DNA of 64,000 nucleotides, from contig NZ_PIZM01000010.1 in the NCBI RefSeq assembly GCF_002835465.1, positions 86,691 through 150,690 on the forward strand. Reading direction: 5' to 3'. Shown here piece by piece: positions 1-8,612 of the stretch (the stretch's first letter is position 1; each line of letters starts with the position of its first letter). The translations under genes and the position numbers were made by a program. This DNA comes from Psychromonas sp. psych-6C06 (GTDB lineage Bacteria > Pseudomonadota > Gammaproteobacteria > Enterobacterales > Psychromonadaceae). The notes below the pieces were generated by a model that saw nothing but the letters and a program-made list of their open reading frames with translations, searched no databases and was not told the origin of the DNA.

Positions 1-108
1 ACCAACCTGAGTAAGCTAGATGCCGAAAAGGTAGAAAGGTGTTTAAAAATAAATGGGGAGGGGTTAGAGGGTGATTATGCGATCTACACAGATAAGGATG
101 AAGGCTAA
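1..108 (+). CDS. C-terminal fragment of an unrecognised protein
   Basis: An open frame enters from the left edge and runs 35 codons to a TAA at 106-108, ending in the acidic tail YTDKDEG. The start lies outside the window. I do not recognise the family from this tail. It lies in the same accessory segment as the integrase gene, so it may be island cargo. An 8-bp inverted repeat begins about 80 bases downstream. Confidence 0.5.
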   Translation, partial: TNLSKLDAEKVERCLKINGEGLEGDYAIYTDKDEG

Positions 109-957
109 AAATGGATTTTTTATATTCCAGCGACACATTAAGAAAAGTCTCGTATCAAGATTATTATCGCCTTGCACTGGTAAAATCCGATGCCTGACGG
201 GATTGGCATCGGCTTATGCTGATGAATAAAATTATTAACAGGAATCAACCATGTAAAATCTGGCAAGTAACCCGATTAAGGATATTATTATGAGTTTATG
301 TTTTTAGTTATGGGTTTCGCAGCCAAAAAACTTCCAATTAATTAATGGCATCATAGCCCACATACAACTATCTAAACGTCCGGTAGTTATTCCTTATGCA
401 TATTAGCCAATTTAGCTCTATACAGTCGTCATATACAAAAATCAACACTCAACCTATTAACTACATGCGGTGGAATAGACATGCCATTAATCAACGAAAA
501 GAAGCCAGTGGCAGACGTTTTGGGGAAATAAAGTAGCCAAATCGATGCAGAAAAGGAAGGTTACCGGCTCCCTTTTTGAACCTTACCACCCTTTATGTTG
601 CTTCTCGTTGTTTTAAGATGGCTATTACTGTTATATTATGTATATATACTATTCATTGATAACAACAATTTTCAAATGTTACGTTATATTTATAATGCTC
701 GAAATGCCTGCTGGATATAAATAAAAATCATCACAGTAAGCTTATATTTTTCCGCTTAATAGAGCGATATAAATAAAATATTCTGTTCAAATTGAGTAGA
801 ACACAGCGATATCCATAAGGAACTAATACAGTTGGCGATAGTTCGTTTCACAGTTTTAGCCAACTATTTTTCCGCTTAATGCGGCGTTAGAAATAACTAC
901 TTAACATAAATAGTGGCTCTAATTACTGTTAAGTGTTTACCACAAAGAAGATAAAAC
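109..957. other. Gene-poor stretch with repeats, possible decayed sequence
   Basis: No convincing gene is visible in these 849 bases. An inverted repeat CCGATGCC/GGCATCGG sits at 187-194 and 205-212 and could terminate the truncated gene upstream. A 46-codon frame at 396-536 (plus strand, starting MHISQFSSIQ, ending RRFGEIK) has no clear ribosome site and is not recognised. Positions 745-895 hold the direct repeats described separately. The mix of short frames and repeats suggests decayed mobile DNA, but I cannot name a source. Confidence 0.45.
745..895. repeat. Pair of direct repeats, second copy attC-like
   Basis: The motif TATTTTTCCGCTTAAT occurs at 745-760 and again at 865-880, followed by AGAGCGATATAAATA and GCGGCGTTAGAAATA respectively. 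The second copy ends in GCGTTAG, like the right core site of integron attC elements. It is preceded by an inverted repeat, AGTTGGC at 830-836 and GCCAACT at 859-865, and by CTAATAC at 823-829, which could be a decayed left core site. That makes a possible attC of about 69 bases immediately upstream of the ATPase gene. The left core is imperfect, so this is tentative. Confidence 0.35.
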
Positions 958-2370
958 ATGAATTTTGATTTTGAAATCCGTAATTTAGGTAAAGTTAAGC
1001 ACGCAAAGTTGAAAATAGCGCCTTTTACTGTAATTGCCGGGGCAAACTCTTCAGGAAAAAGCTTTATCAGCAGAGCGTTATACAGTTTTTTTAATACCAT
1101 CAATAAAGACCATGTTACTTTAAGTGCCATGAATAGTATGCTCAATATCCAAACGTTACTTCGCTCTGCTTACAATTCTACGAGTGTTCCTAGTAATACT
1201 GTAAATGATCTTTTTAACGAGTTAATGACTCATATTGCGACTTTAGAGAACGTGATCAGTAAAGAGTTTGGTGAATGTACATTCTTAGAACAGCACGCTA
1301 GAACTCTAATACTCGATGAGTACATTTTAAATACAGAATACGTTATGGGACTTTTGTTAGATGAAATAGCAAATAAAAAAAAGTACAACAACTTCCATGA
1401 ACGATTATCTGCGGCAAATAACCAACTTAAAAAACTAAAAACTAATATCAAAAACCCATCTACTACATTATCTGAGAAAGTAGAACAGGGATTCAATGAC
1501 GCGCTAAAAGAAAATTTTCAAATACCAAATTTAAGCGATTTAAAATCTTTTGATGCATCTGCAGAGGAACCAATTTCATTTAATCTAGGCCCTTTGGGTG
1601 AGATTTCAATCGTTAAAGAATCAATCAACTTCAAACTAAATGCAGAAAGTATAAGTGAATTCCAGTCGTTGTATAATGTCGTGTTTATTGAATCTCCAAT
1701 CTATTGGAAACTTAGAAAGCCTTTAATAAATGCACAAAAAAGCCCTTTAAATATATTTAGGCGCTTAAATAAAAGAGTTGAGGGACTTTCAGGTGTACCC
1801 CAATATTTTTATGATTTGATTGAGCTAGTAGATGGAAACATTAAATCGACTGCTGCAAATGAGCAACTAGATAATTTAGAAAAAAACATTAATCAAACTT
1901 TAGGCGGGAATATTGAATTATCTGACAGTGGTGATATCTCCTTTAAAGATTCATCGACGTCAAAAAATATCAGCATAAATCTTACTGCCACAGGCGTCAC
2001 CAATTTAGGGATAATAGGGTTACTTTTGAAACGAAATGTTATTGCAAAAGGCAGTTTTGTTTTTGTAGATGAACCTGAAGTAAATTTACACCCCGCATGG
2101 CAAAAAGTAATGATAGAGACGCTATATAAACTGAGTAAAAGTGGAATAAACGTTGTGATAGCAAGCCATAGTATAGATATGATGAAGTATGTCGAAAATA
2201 TTATGGATGAGTTAAGTGAAGAGGAAATAGAACAACAATTTGCAATTAACAGGCTTTCTCAAAGTGGCATATCTACTTCTTCTGAGATATCTCAAAGAAA
2301 ATCGATTGCAGAAATAAAAAATGACCTAGGTGCTTCATTTATTGATATGACTTTAGAGAGTGGTTGGTAA
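958..2370 (+). CDS. AAA family (ABC/OLD-like) ATPase
   Basis: A 470-residue P-loop ATPase of the AAA_15/AAA_21 type, the class found in OLD nucleases and many phage-defence systems. The N-terminus FEIRNLGKVKHAKLKI is typical of RecF/SMC-like heads. Walker A GANSSGKS is at residues 28-35. Walker B FVFVDEPEVNLHP has Asp371/Glu372, and a switch histidine follows in IASHS (His404). The middle, about 100-330, is poorly conserved and probably helical. There is no TOPRIM domain, so it is not a full OLD nuclease. The stop is one base before the start of the next gene, so the two are almost certainly translated together. The role is inferred as anti-phage or DNA-directed; no substrate is evident. Location in an integrase-bearing segment supports horizontal transfer. 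Confidence 0.8.
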   Translation: MNFDFEIRNLGKVKHAKLKIAPFTVIAGANSSGKSFISRALYSFFNTINKDHVTLSAMNSMLNIQTLLRSAYNSTSVPSNTVNDLFNELMTHIATLENVISKEFGECTFLEQHARTLILDEYILNTEYVMGLLLDEIANKKKYNNFHERLSAANNQLKKLKTNIKNPSTTLSEKVEQGFNDALKENFQIPNLSDLKSFDASAEEPISFNLGPLGEISIVKESINFKLNAESISEFQSLYNVVFIESPIYWKLRKPLINAQKSPLNIFRRLNKRVEGLSGVPQYFYDLIELVDGNIKSTAANEQLDNLEKNINQTLGGNIELSDSGDISFKDSSTSKNISINLTATGVTNLGIIGLLLKRNVIAKGSFVFVDEPEVNLHPAWQKVMIETLYKLSKSGINVVIASHSIDMMKYVENIMDELSEEEIEQQFAINRLSQSGISTSSEISQRKSIAEIKNDLGASFIDMTLESGW

Positions 2371-2371
2371 A

Positions 2372-2929
2372 ATGGATTGTATTAGCCGCTTTCTTGAAGT
2401 TATGGACCATGAAATGCCCCAACATTCTGCATTAACAAGTTCAAGATCAGGATACAAAGTTGATGGGGAAGGCATAAAAAAACATTGTCTGCTTTCTGGC
2501 TTGAAATCTGTAGATTATTTTGAAATTAATAGTGAACGTGGTTTTCTCTATGTTGAATTTAGCGATTTATTTGCTCATGATGTTCAAATACAATATAAAA
2601 TCCTTCAGATTTCTGATTCTAATCTGTCTCCCAAAATAAAAAAAGACCTCCGAAAACAATTCAATAAAGAGATAGCCAATGAATTAAAACAAAAGGCTAA
2701 AGATTCTCGTGTAATACAGTTAGCACTACCTGAAAAGTTAGCCAATTTACCCGAGAAATTTAATGACAAAGCGTTATATGTTGTCGTTGTTCCTCCTATT
2801 GAAGAAGCGAATAAGGTTGAACAAGCTAGGTTTATTGATGACCTTAAAAGTAAGCTCACTTGTTCCGTACCAGATACTATCGCTAAATCTGTTATAGTTG
2901 TTCCCTTAAACCATTTTTTAGCCTCATAA
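2372..2929 (+). CDS. Unknown partner protein of the ATPase
   Basis: A 185-residue protein I cannot assign to a family. I place the start at ATG 2372, one base after the ATPase stop; a GTG at 2360 in the same frame would add four residues and overlap the upstream gene. It has an alternating beta/charged segment (YFEINSERGFLYVEFSDL, about 50-67), a lysine-rich helix (about 88-110) and a hydrophobic strand ALYVVVVPP near 137-145. No signal peptide or membrane segment is visible. The acidic residues in the early strand region could belong to a nuclease-like fold, but no full catalytic motif is seen. One base separates it from the ATPase gene, so a complex or toxin/effector role is plausible but unproven. 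Confidence 0.7.
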   Translation: MDCISRFLEVMDHEMPQHSALTSSRSGYKVDGEGIKKHCLLSGLKSVDYFEINSERGFLYVEFSDLFAHDVQIQYKILQISDSNLSPKIKKDLRKQFNKEIANELKQKAKDSRVIQLALPEKLANLPEKFNDKALYVVVVPPIEEANKVEQARFIDDLKSKLTCSVPDTIAKSVIVVPLNHFLAS

Positions 2930-2986
2930 TATCAATTAAAACATTCTAACAACTTTTAATGTGGGTAATGGAAATTACATCTCGCA

Positions 2987-3382
2987 TTATTCATATTTAT
3001 AACCATTATGCTTTAACCAACCATGAGCATGTTTGTTGCGCGGATCCTTGTGGGTCCAATGGACAACACCACCTTTTTTGTTGTATTCATATTCACCATA
3101 AAACTCAACCATGTCACCTTTTTGCAAATGAGGAATTCTTGGTGCCAAATCGATATTATGGGCTATTAACAGAGTTTGTTTGTTGCGTAGCTTAAGAATA
3201 AAACGTTGATGCTTTGAGCCTTTCGTATCATCGGGCAACACCTTAATTACTTTTCCGATCCCTTGTACTTGGAGATCACTTTGCTGTGATTGAAAGGCTT
3301 GCTCAATAACAGCATCATCTGCCCATAATGGAAATGAGATAAAACTAAAGAGTAAAACCAAACAAGAGAATAATTTTTTCAT
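2987..3382 (-). CDS. Secreted DUF3465 protein
   Basis: A 131-residue protein with a signal peptide (MKKLFSCLVLLFSFISFPLWADD, cleavage near 21). The mature part matches what I know of DUF3465: HQRFILKL, a core IAHNIDLAPRIP, GDMVEFYGEYEYN, then a His/Trp-rich end with GGVVHWTHKDP and HGWLKHNGYKYE. The fold resembles a small OB-type barrel and the protein should be periplasmic or exported. Function is unknown. The family is common in Vibrio and relatives, sometimes within mobile cassette arrays. It is transcribed against the ATPase pair and in the same direction as the integrase. Confidence 0.8.
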   Translation of the reverse strand: MKKLFSCLVLLFSFISFPLWADDAVIEQAFQSQQSDLQVQGIGKVIKVLPDDTKGSKHQRFILKLRNKQTLLIAHNIDLAPRIPHLQKGDMVEFYGEYEYNKKGGVVHWTHKDPRNKHAHGWLKHNGYKYE

Positions 3383-3438
3383 GTGATTCCTTATACAATG
3401 ATGCGTTTTTGAAATTCCCTATATAAAGGAAGAACTTT

Positions 3439-4608
3439 TTATCTAAGTTGTTTTTCTAACAACTCCCAATATAGGTTATAACCCGCTAATTGTTCATCTA
3501 ACCAATCGTGTTTATTATAAATAGCCATTATTCCACCGAGTTCATGCCCTAACATTTTCTCAGTGACATGAGGCATCACACCATTTTCACTTAAACGAGT
3601 TACAATTGTTCGCCTGAAGTCATGAGGAACAAAATGGTCTAATTTCATTCTATCGTTTAGCCGTTGAACGAAGCGGTTTTGTGCATGACTCGTTAATGGT
3701 TTTTTAGCAGATTGACCAGGTATTAAAAACTCACGCTCATGGCCATAAGCTAAATCTAGTGATTTAATTAATTCAACTACCTTATCAGAGAGTGCTCGCC
3801 TTATTGCTTTTTTAGTTTTAGAACGATCAGCTGGTAGTATCCAAAGCGATCGCCCCAAGTCAAATTCACTCAAATGGGCTTCTCGAATTTCACTATTTCG
3901 CGCACCGGTTAAAATTAATAGTTGAGTACAAACGCGACAGCTTAACGCCGCCCTACTCATCTCAATCTCACGCCATAATTTGGCTACTTCAAACCATTCT
4001 AATGTTCGTTCTCGTTTACGTTGATGATTTCCAACTGCCAAGGTTGGGATATCAAGTAAATGGGACTGCTTAATTCGACCTCGTGACTTAGCCCAACGAA
4101 CAAAGGTTTTAAAGCGACTTAAAATATTACCCGCATTTTCAGGTGAGGAATCTTTATTAATACGGTCAAAAAAAGCAATCCATTGGGTATAACTATAACG
4201 TTCAACATTGATAGAGGCATTGGGGACCACATACTTATTAAAAGTAGAATGGTAAAGCGCTTGGGACTTTTTACTTAACTCCTTATCCACGCGCAAGGTT
4301 AAGAACTCTTGCGCAATATTACCTAGCAGTTCATGTTCAGCCCCACCTTTGAGTATATGACGCGGATCATCACCATCAAACACAGCTCTCCTGAGTTTAA
4401 TAACTTGCTCTCGCGCCTCAGCTAGTTTAACCTCAGGATAACGTCCTATTTTCATACGTTGTGGCTTTCCAAACCACTGGAAACGAAAGTAAAAAACGAT
4501 AACAGCGTTTTTAGATACTCGAATAGTTAAACCATCACGGTCAAAAACCTCTGGTTTACCTGTGTATGGAGCCTTAATACTTCTTAATTTTGAGTCTGTT
4601 AATGCCAT
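3439..4608 (-). CDS. P4-type tyrosine recombinase/integrase
   Basis: A 389-residue site-specific recombinase. The N-terminal 80-90 residues form the DUF4102 arm-binding domain (MALTDSKLRSIKAP, IGRYPEVKLAEAR), followed by a SAM-like core-binding domain (about 95-185) and the catalytic domain. The catalytic set is visible: Arg237 (GARNSEIRE), His329 and Arg332 (HDFRRT), His355 (GHELGG) and Tyr364 (AIYNKHDW). Length and motifs are complete, so the enzyme is probably active. It drives integration and excision of genomic islands. Three AGGTACAA repeats lie directly upstream of its start. No tRNA gene is seen nearby, so the attachment site is not the usual tRNA 3' end within this window. Confidence 0.92.
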   Translation of the reverse strand: MALTDSKLRSIKAPYTGKPEVFDRDGLTIRVSKNAVIVFYFRFQWFGKPQRMKIGRYPEVKLAEAREQVIKLRRAVFDGDDPRHILKGGAEHELLGNIAQEFLTLRVDKELSKKSQALYHSTFNKYVVPNASINVERYSYTQWIAFFDRINKDSSPENAGNILSRFKTFVRWAKSRGRIKQSHLLDIPTLAVGNHQRKRERTLEWFEVAKLWREIEMSRAALSCRVCTQLLILTGARNSEIREAHLSEFDLGRSLWILPADRSKTKKAIRRALSDKVVELIKSLDLAYGHEREFLIPGQSAKKPLTSHAQNRFVQRLNDRMKLDHFVPHDFRRTIVTRLSENGVMPHVTEKMLGHELGGIMAIYNKHDWLDEQLAGYNLYWELLEKQLR

Positions 4609-4617
4609 AAGTCACCA

Positions 4618-4659
4618 AGGTACAAAGCAAGTTTAAAATAGGTACAAGCTAAGGTACAA
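4618..4659. repeat. Three AGGTACAA direct repeats, likely integrase arm sites
   Basis: AGGTACAA occurs at 4618-4625, 4640-4647 and 4652-4659, all in one orientation, between the integrase start and sbcB. Short direct repeats beside an integrase gene commonly act as arm-type binding sites for the DUF4102 domain. This suggests that the attachment site of the island lies in the 4609-4741 gap. The assignment is inferred from position and repetition only. Confidence 0.5.
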
Positions 4660-4741
4660 AAAAGATAAGTAACAAACAATAACAAGAAAGAACAAAAAGA
4701 AACAGAAAAGCAACGCAAGCATAGAGGATATAAAGCATAAA

Positions 4742-6202
4742 ATGGGTAAATCATCACAAGAAGCTACATTAACAAACAATAGCCAACAACCCACTTTATA
4801 CTGGCACGATTATGAAACTTTTGGGCTGAATCCTGGTGCAGATCGCCCTTCCCAGTTTGCAGGTATTCGTACCGACCTTGAGCTTAATGCGATTGACGAA
4901 CCTAATGAATGGTACTGCCGAATCCCTAGTGATTATCTACCAGATCCGGTTGCTTGCGTACTTACAGGTATTACGCCTCAGCAGACCCTACAACACGGCG
5001 TTCCTGAAAATGAATTTATCACTCATATCAATTATCAATTTAGTCAACCTAATACCTGTGCTGTCGGCTATAACAGTATACGCTTTGATGATGAAGTAAC
5101 ACGTTTTACACTGTATCGAAATTTTTTAGATCCTTATCAGCGAGAGTGGAAAAATGGCTGTTCTCGTTGGGATATAATCGATCTTGTTCGCGCTTGTTAT
5201 GCATTAAGGCCCGAAGGAATTAACTGGCCTTTGGATGATAACGATGTCCCTTCATTTCGTTTAGAATTATTAACGACAGAAAATCAACTTGCCCATGATC
5301 AAGCACATGATGCGATGAGCGACGTATACGCAACGATTGCTATTGCAAAGCTGATCAAACAAAAACAACCTAAATTATTTGATTATTGCTTTAATCTACG
5401 CCACAAAGGGAACGTCCTTGCCGCACTCAAGCTTGGTAGCTTTACTCCTGTGATCCATGTATCAGGAATGTTTCCGGCACTACAAGGTTGTATCTCTTAT
5501 ATTCTTCCTATTGCTAATCACCCAACTAATAAAAATGCGATCATTGTCGTTGACCTTAATCAGGATCTAACAGCACTGGAGACAATGAACATTGAAGAGA
5601 TCCGCCATTATCTCTATACGCCAAAAGCAGAACTTCCTGAAGGTATCGACCGTCCAGCAATAAAACTTGTCCATATTAATAAAAGCCCATTTGTTGCTCC
5701 TGCTAAAACATTATCAGAGCAACGTGCTGATGAATTAGGCATCGATAGAACACAATGTAGGGCATCACTTGAGTTCATAAAATCACATCCTCAATTAAGC
5801 GAAAAACTACAGTTAGTTTTTTCAGAAGAGCGAGAGTATGTCAAAAAACAAAGCGTAGAGGAGATGTTATACAGTGGTGGGTTCTTTTCCAATAAAGATA
5901 AATCGCTTATAAATCAGATATCTGAGCTAGGGATTGAAAGCTTATCCAAAAGGCAATTCGATTTTGAAGACGAGCGTCTGTCAAAGTTACTTTGGCACTA
6001 TCGCGCACGTAACGGTGAACAATATTTAGAGTTAGAAGAACAAGAAAAATGGCAACGGGAATGTCAATTATACCTGTTAGAACATCAACAAAGTTATATT
6101 GAAAAAATTGATGCTTTAGCTATGGAGTATCAACACAGTCCAGACAAAATTGATTTACTGCAACAATTACATCACTATTTGAATTATTTAAGCTGTAAAT
6201 AA
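4742..6202 (+). CDS. sbcB: Exodeoxyribonuclease I
   Basis: A 486-residue 3'-5' single-strand DNA exonuclease of the DEDDh class, slightly longer than the E. coli enzyme (475). It acts in recombination and mismatch repair. The first acidic motif is WHDYETFGLNPGADRPSQFA with Asp23 and Glu25; the family phrase YNSIRFDDE follows, and the last motif is AHDQAHDAMSDVYAT. The C-terminal half carries the SH3-like and helical extension typical of ExoI. The chosen ATG lies upstream of the first motif by the usual distance; its ribosome site is weak. It is the first core gene after the integrase and the downstream gene is an unrelated secreted protein. Confidence 0.95.
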   Translation: MGKSSQEATLTNNSQQPTLYWHDYETFGLNPGADRPSQFAGIRTDLELNAIDEPNEWYCRIPSDYLPDPVACVLTGITPQQTLQHGVPENEFITHINYQFSQPNTCAVGYNSIRFDDEVTRFTLYRNFLDPYQREWKNGCSRWDIIDLVRACYALRPEGINWPLDDNDVPSFRLELLTTENQLAHDQAHDAMSDVYATIAIAKLIKQKQPKLFDYCFNLRHKGNVLAALKLGSFTPVIHVSGMFPALQGCISYILPIANHPTNKNAIIVVDLNQDLTALETMNIEEIRHYLYTPKAELPEGIDRPAIKLVHINKSPFVAPAKTLSEQRADELGIDRTQCRASLEFIKSHPQLSEKLQLVFSEEREYVKKQSVEEMLYSGGFFSNKDKSLINQISELGIESLSKRQFDFEDERLSKLLWHYRARNGEQYLELEEQEKWQRECQLYLLEHQQSYIEKIDALAMEYQHSPDKIDLLQQLHHYLNYLSCK

Positions 6203-6261
6203 TCTCGTCATAGCGTATAATCTTGCTCAGATTTTATTCACATCATATACAGGGAGGAAGT

Positions 6262-6837
6262 ATGAAGATATCTACATTTCGTAATACGATCGCTTTTTTT
6301 GTTCTTTCCCCTAGCTTTATATGTTTAGCGAACGATGTACCAAGCAATAGCTTACAGGTCGAATTTCAAAAGAAAAGCCTCAAACAAGAAGAACAGTATG
6401 ACCTATTAAGTTTAACGACGGTCTATCAAGTACCTGTTGCTACTTACCAATATCTGGATGAAGTTCTTACCTCTTTTTACAATACGATCACATTTACAAC
6501 ATCGATCACTGATAGCACCTTTAAAACAAATTCTCACTATGAACTTGTTGCTATCCCGCTCGTTGCAGAAAATAATCAAGGCGTAAATATTGAACTCTTT
6601 GGTAACTTTTCAGATCCATCAACTAAACGTTTAAGTAATTATTCTTCAGATCAAGTGCTATATAATTATTTATCTAACACAGAACAGATGAACATTTACA
6701 GTAGCTCACTTTCAGTAGGAGCTGGTATTAGTTTCAATACAAGCAATACAAGTAAAATTAAGATAATCATCTCCAATAGTGAAATACCTGGTTATGGTAA
6801 TAGCAATGCACTGTTAGGCTTTGAATCAAAATTTTAA
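6262..6837 (+). CDS. Secreted hypothetical protein
   Basis: A 191-residue protein of unknown family. The ATG at 6262 is chosen because an excellent ribosome site, AGGGAGGAAG, lies just upstream; an in-frame TTG at 6223 is less likely. The N-terminus MKISTFRNTIAFFVLSPSFICLAND is a signal peptide with cleavage near 23. The mature part is rich in Ser, Thr and Asn, and ends GNSNALLGFESKF. A terminal Phe and alternating strands (ELVAIPLVAENNQGVNIELFG) would suit a small outer-membrane beta-barrel or periplasmic beta protein, but that is inference. It stands alone between sbcB and cysK. Confidence 0.65.
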   Translation: MKISTFRNTIAFFVLSPSFICLANDVPSNSLQVEFQKKSLKQEEQYDLLSLTTVYQVPVATYQYLDEVLTSFYNTITFTTSITDSTFKTNSHYELVAIPLVAENNQGVNIELFGNFSDPSTKRLSNYSSDQVLYNYLSNTEQMNIYSSSLSVGAGISFNTSNTSKIKIIISNSEIPGYGNSNALLGFESKF

Positions 6838-6956
6838 TCATTTCGTGCGTTATCACTAAATTCCATATCCTATAACAAAATTATATTTCCTCCTTTTCTA
6901 CAGTTCCGCTATTCTGTTTTCACTTAGTTAAATCAACCGTCAACAAGGGAAGTATA

Positions 6957-7922
6957 ATGTCAAAAATATTCAGCGATAACTCACAAACTATCGGTCACAC
7001 TCCACTGGTACGCTTAAATAACGTAACGTCTGGTAATGTCTTTGCAAAAGTTGAAAGTCGTAACCCTAGCTTCAGTGTTAAATGTCGTATCGGTGCAAAT
7101 ATGATTTGGGAAGCTGAAAAGAACGGTACGCTGACTAAAGATGTTGAGCTAGTCGAAGCAACTAGTGGTAACACGGGTATTGCACTTGCATTTGTAGCTT
7201 CTGCTCGTGGCTATAAAATTACTCTTACTATGCCGAATACAATGAGTATTGAGCGCCGTAAACTATTAAAAGCATTAGGCGCAAACCTAGTTTTGACTGA
7301 TGGCGCTTTAGGAATGAAAGGTGCAATCAATAAAGCAGAGGAACTTGCTGAATCTAATCCAGGAAAGTACCTTGTATTACGCCAATTTGAAAACCCTGCA
7401 AATCCACAGATTCATGAGAAGACAACCGGTCCTGAAATTTGGAACGATACTGATGGTGAAATCGATGTGTTTGTTGCAGGTGTAGGTACTGGTGGTACAA
7501 TTTCTGGTGTTAGTCGTTACATAAAAGAGACACAGGGTAAAGCGATTGTTAGTGTTGCTGTTGAGCCGACTGACTCGCCTGTGATTTCACAGACACTAGC
7601 CGGTGAAGATGTGAAGCCTGGACCGCATAAAATCCAAGGTATTGGCGCTGGCTTTATTCCTAAGAACTTAGATATTTCTCTTATCGACCGTGCTGAACAA
7701 GTAAGCAATGATGATGCAATTGAAATGGCGCGTCGCTTGATGGAAGAAGAAGGTATTTTAGCGGGTATCTCGTCAGGTGCGGCAGTTGTTGCAGCATCGC
7801 GTTTAGCTGCTGAACCTGAATATAAAGATAAAAATATTGTTGTAATTTTACCAAGTTCTGGTGAGCGTTACCTTTCAACAGCACTTTTTGCAGGTGTATT
7901 TGAAGGCGAAACTTTCGCATAA
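6957..7922 (+). CDS. cysK: Cysteine synthase A (O-acetylserine sulfhydrylase)
   Basis: A 321-residue PLP enzyme making cysteine from O-acetylserine and sulfide in the cytoplasm. The PLP lysine is Lys42 in [14 protein letters not shown]. The substrate loop is [13 protein letters not shown], the PLP phosphate loop is [11 protein letters not shown] and the C-terminal serine contact is [12 protein letters not shown]. The start has a ribosome site AAGGGAAG. The gene is followed by a strong terminator and then ptsHI-crr, the same order as in E. coli, which supports the ortholog call. KCRIG is typical of CysK rather than CysM. Confidence 0.95.
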   Translation: MSKIFSDNSQTIGHTPLVRLNNVTSGNVFAKVESRNPSFSVKCRIGANMIWEAEKNGTLTKDVELVEATSGNTGIALAFVASARGYKITLTMPNTMSIERRKLLKALGANLVLTDGALGMKGAINKAEELAESNPGKYLVLRQFENPANPQIHEKTTGPEIWNDTDGEIDVFVAGVGTGGTISGVSRYIKETQGKAIVSVAVEPTDSPVISQTLAGEDVKPGPHKIQGIGAGFIPKNLDISLIDRAEQVSNDDAIEMARRLMEEEGILAGISSGAAVVAASRLAAEPEYKDKNIVVILPSSGERYLSTALFAGVFEGETFA

Positions 7923-7962
7923 TATGTCTTACAATGTAAGTCAATAAAAATAACTTTCATAA

Positions 7963-7985
7963 AAGGCACTTTTAGTGCCTTTTTT
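7963..7985 (+). terminator. Rho-independent terminator after cysK
   Basis: An 8-bp stem, AAGGCACT at 7963-7970 with AGTGCCTT at 7974-7981, has a three-base loop and is followed by a T run. It lies 41 bases after the cysK stop and separates cysK from the PTS operon. Confidence 0.9.
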
Positions 7986-8314
7986 ATTTAATGCTCCCCT
8001 TTCAATATATGTACAAAAATCCCGCAACCACCCTGTTTTTCAGCTTTTTTTTATCCTTATTTAGTAAAAACCTATTGACCCGCCCCCGCTATTTAAGGAT
8101 TATCTAACTACAATATGGATGTTGTAATGCATTTTTACTTTTTTAAACTAATATTAAATTCTGTAAAATTGTGACTTGTAGCAGAAAACTTGACCTAGAT
8201 TAAATTCATTTTAATATTTATTGGTTACTTTACTACAACAGTTTTTATTCATTGTTATAACTGGTTTGTATTGCAGATATAACGATATTTTTTACTAATA
8301 TTTAAGGTGTTTCC
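7986..8314 (+). promoter_or_regulatory. Leader and promoter region of ptsHI-crr
   Basis: This AT-rich gap between the cysK terminator and ptsH contains no gene. A good sigma-70 candidate is TTGACC at 8190-8195, a 16-base spacer and TAATAT at 8212-8217, placing a start site near 8224 and leaving a leader of about 90 bases. I saw no clear CRP palindrome. The ribosome site AAGGTG lies just before the ptsH ATG. Confidence 0.5.
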
Positions 8315-8572
8315 ATGTATCAAAAAACAGTAACAATTACAGCTCCAAACGGCCTTCATACTCGTCCAGCTGCTCAGTTTGTTAAAGAAGCAAAATCATT
8401 TGCATCGGATATCTCAGTAGAAGTAGGCGGTAAATCTGCAAGTGCAAAAAGCTTATTCAAGCTACAAACTTTAGGTTTAACTCAAGGTACATCAGTAAAT
8501 ATTAAAGCTGAAGGCGCTGACGAACAAAAAGCAGTTGATACTTTAGTTGCATTAATGGCAACACTTGTATAA
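8315..8572 (+). CDS. ptsH: Phosphocarrier protein HPr
   Basis: An 85-residue cytosolic PTS carrier that takes phosphate from enzyme I and passes it to sugar-specific IIA domains. The phosphorylated histidine is His15 in [12 protein letters not shown]. Ser46 lies in the [12 protein letters not shown] helix. Length is exactly that of the enterobacterial protein. It heads the ptsH-ptsI-crr operon with 40 bases to ptsI and no terminator between them. Confidence 0.97.
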   Translation: MYQKTVTITAPNGLHTRPAAQFVKEAKSFASDISVEVGGKSASAKSLFKLQTLGLTQGTSVNIKAEGADEQKAVDTLVALMATLV

Positions 8573-8612
8573 CAAACTCTTTTTTTTAGTTCGACATTTA
8601 TAAGGATCATTT

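Noticed and set aside
897..1145. Minus-strand frame over the ATPase start
   Set aside because: It is antisense to the Walker A region of a clear ATPase and has no ribosome site or motif.
958..2929. Assignment of the pair to PARIS or Septu
   Set aside because: The ATPase fits loosely, but the partner shows neither the DUF4435/TOPRIM nor the HNH motifs of those systems, so I left it unnamed.
2959..3195. Plus-strand frame of 78 codons
   Set aside because: It runs opposite to the DUF3465 gene, which has a signal peptide and family motifs; the plus frame has none and is a shadow.
3439..4741. tRNA gene as the integration target
   Set aside because: I searched by eye for tRNA arms around the integrase and found none; the gap to sbcB is only 133 bases and AT-rich.
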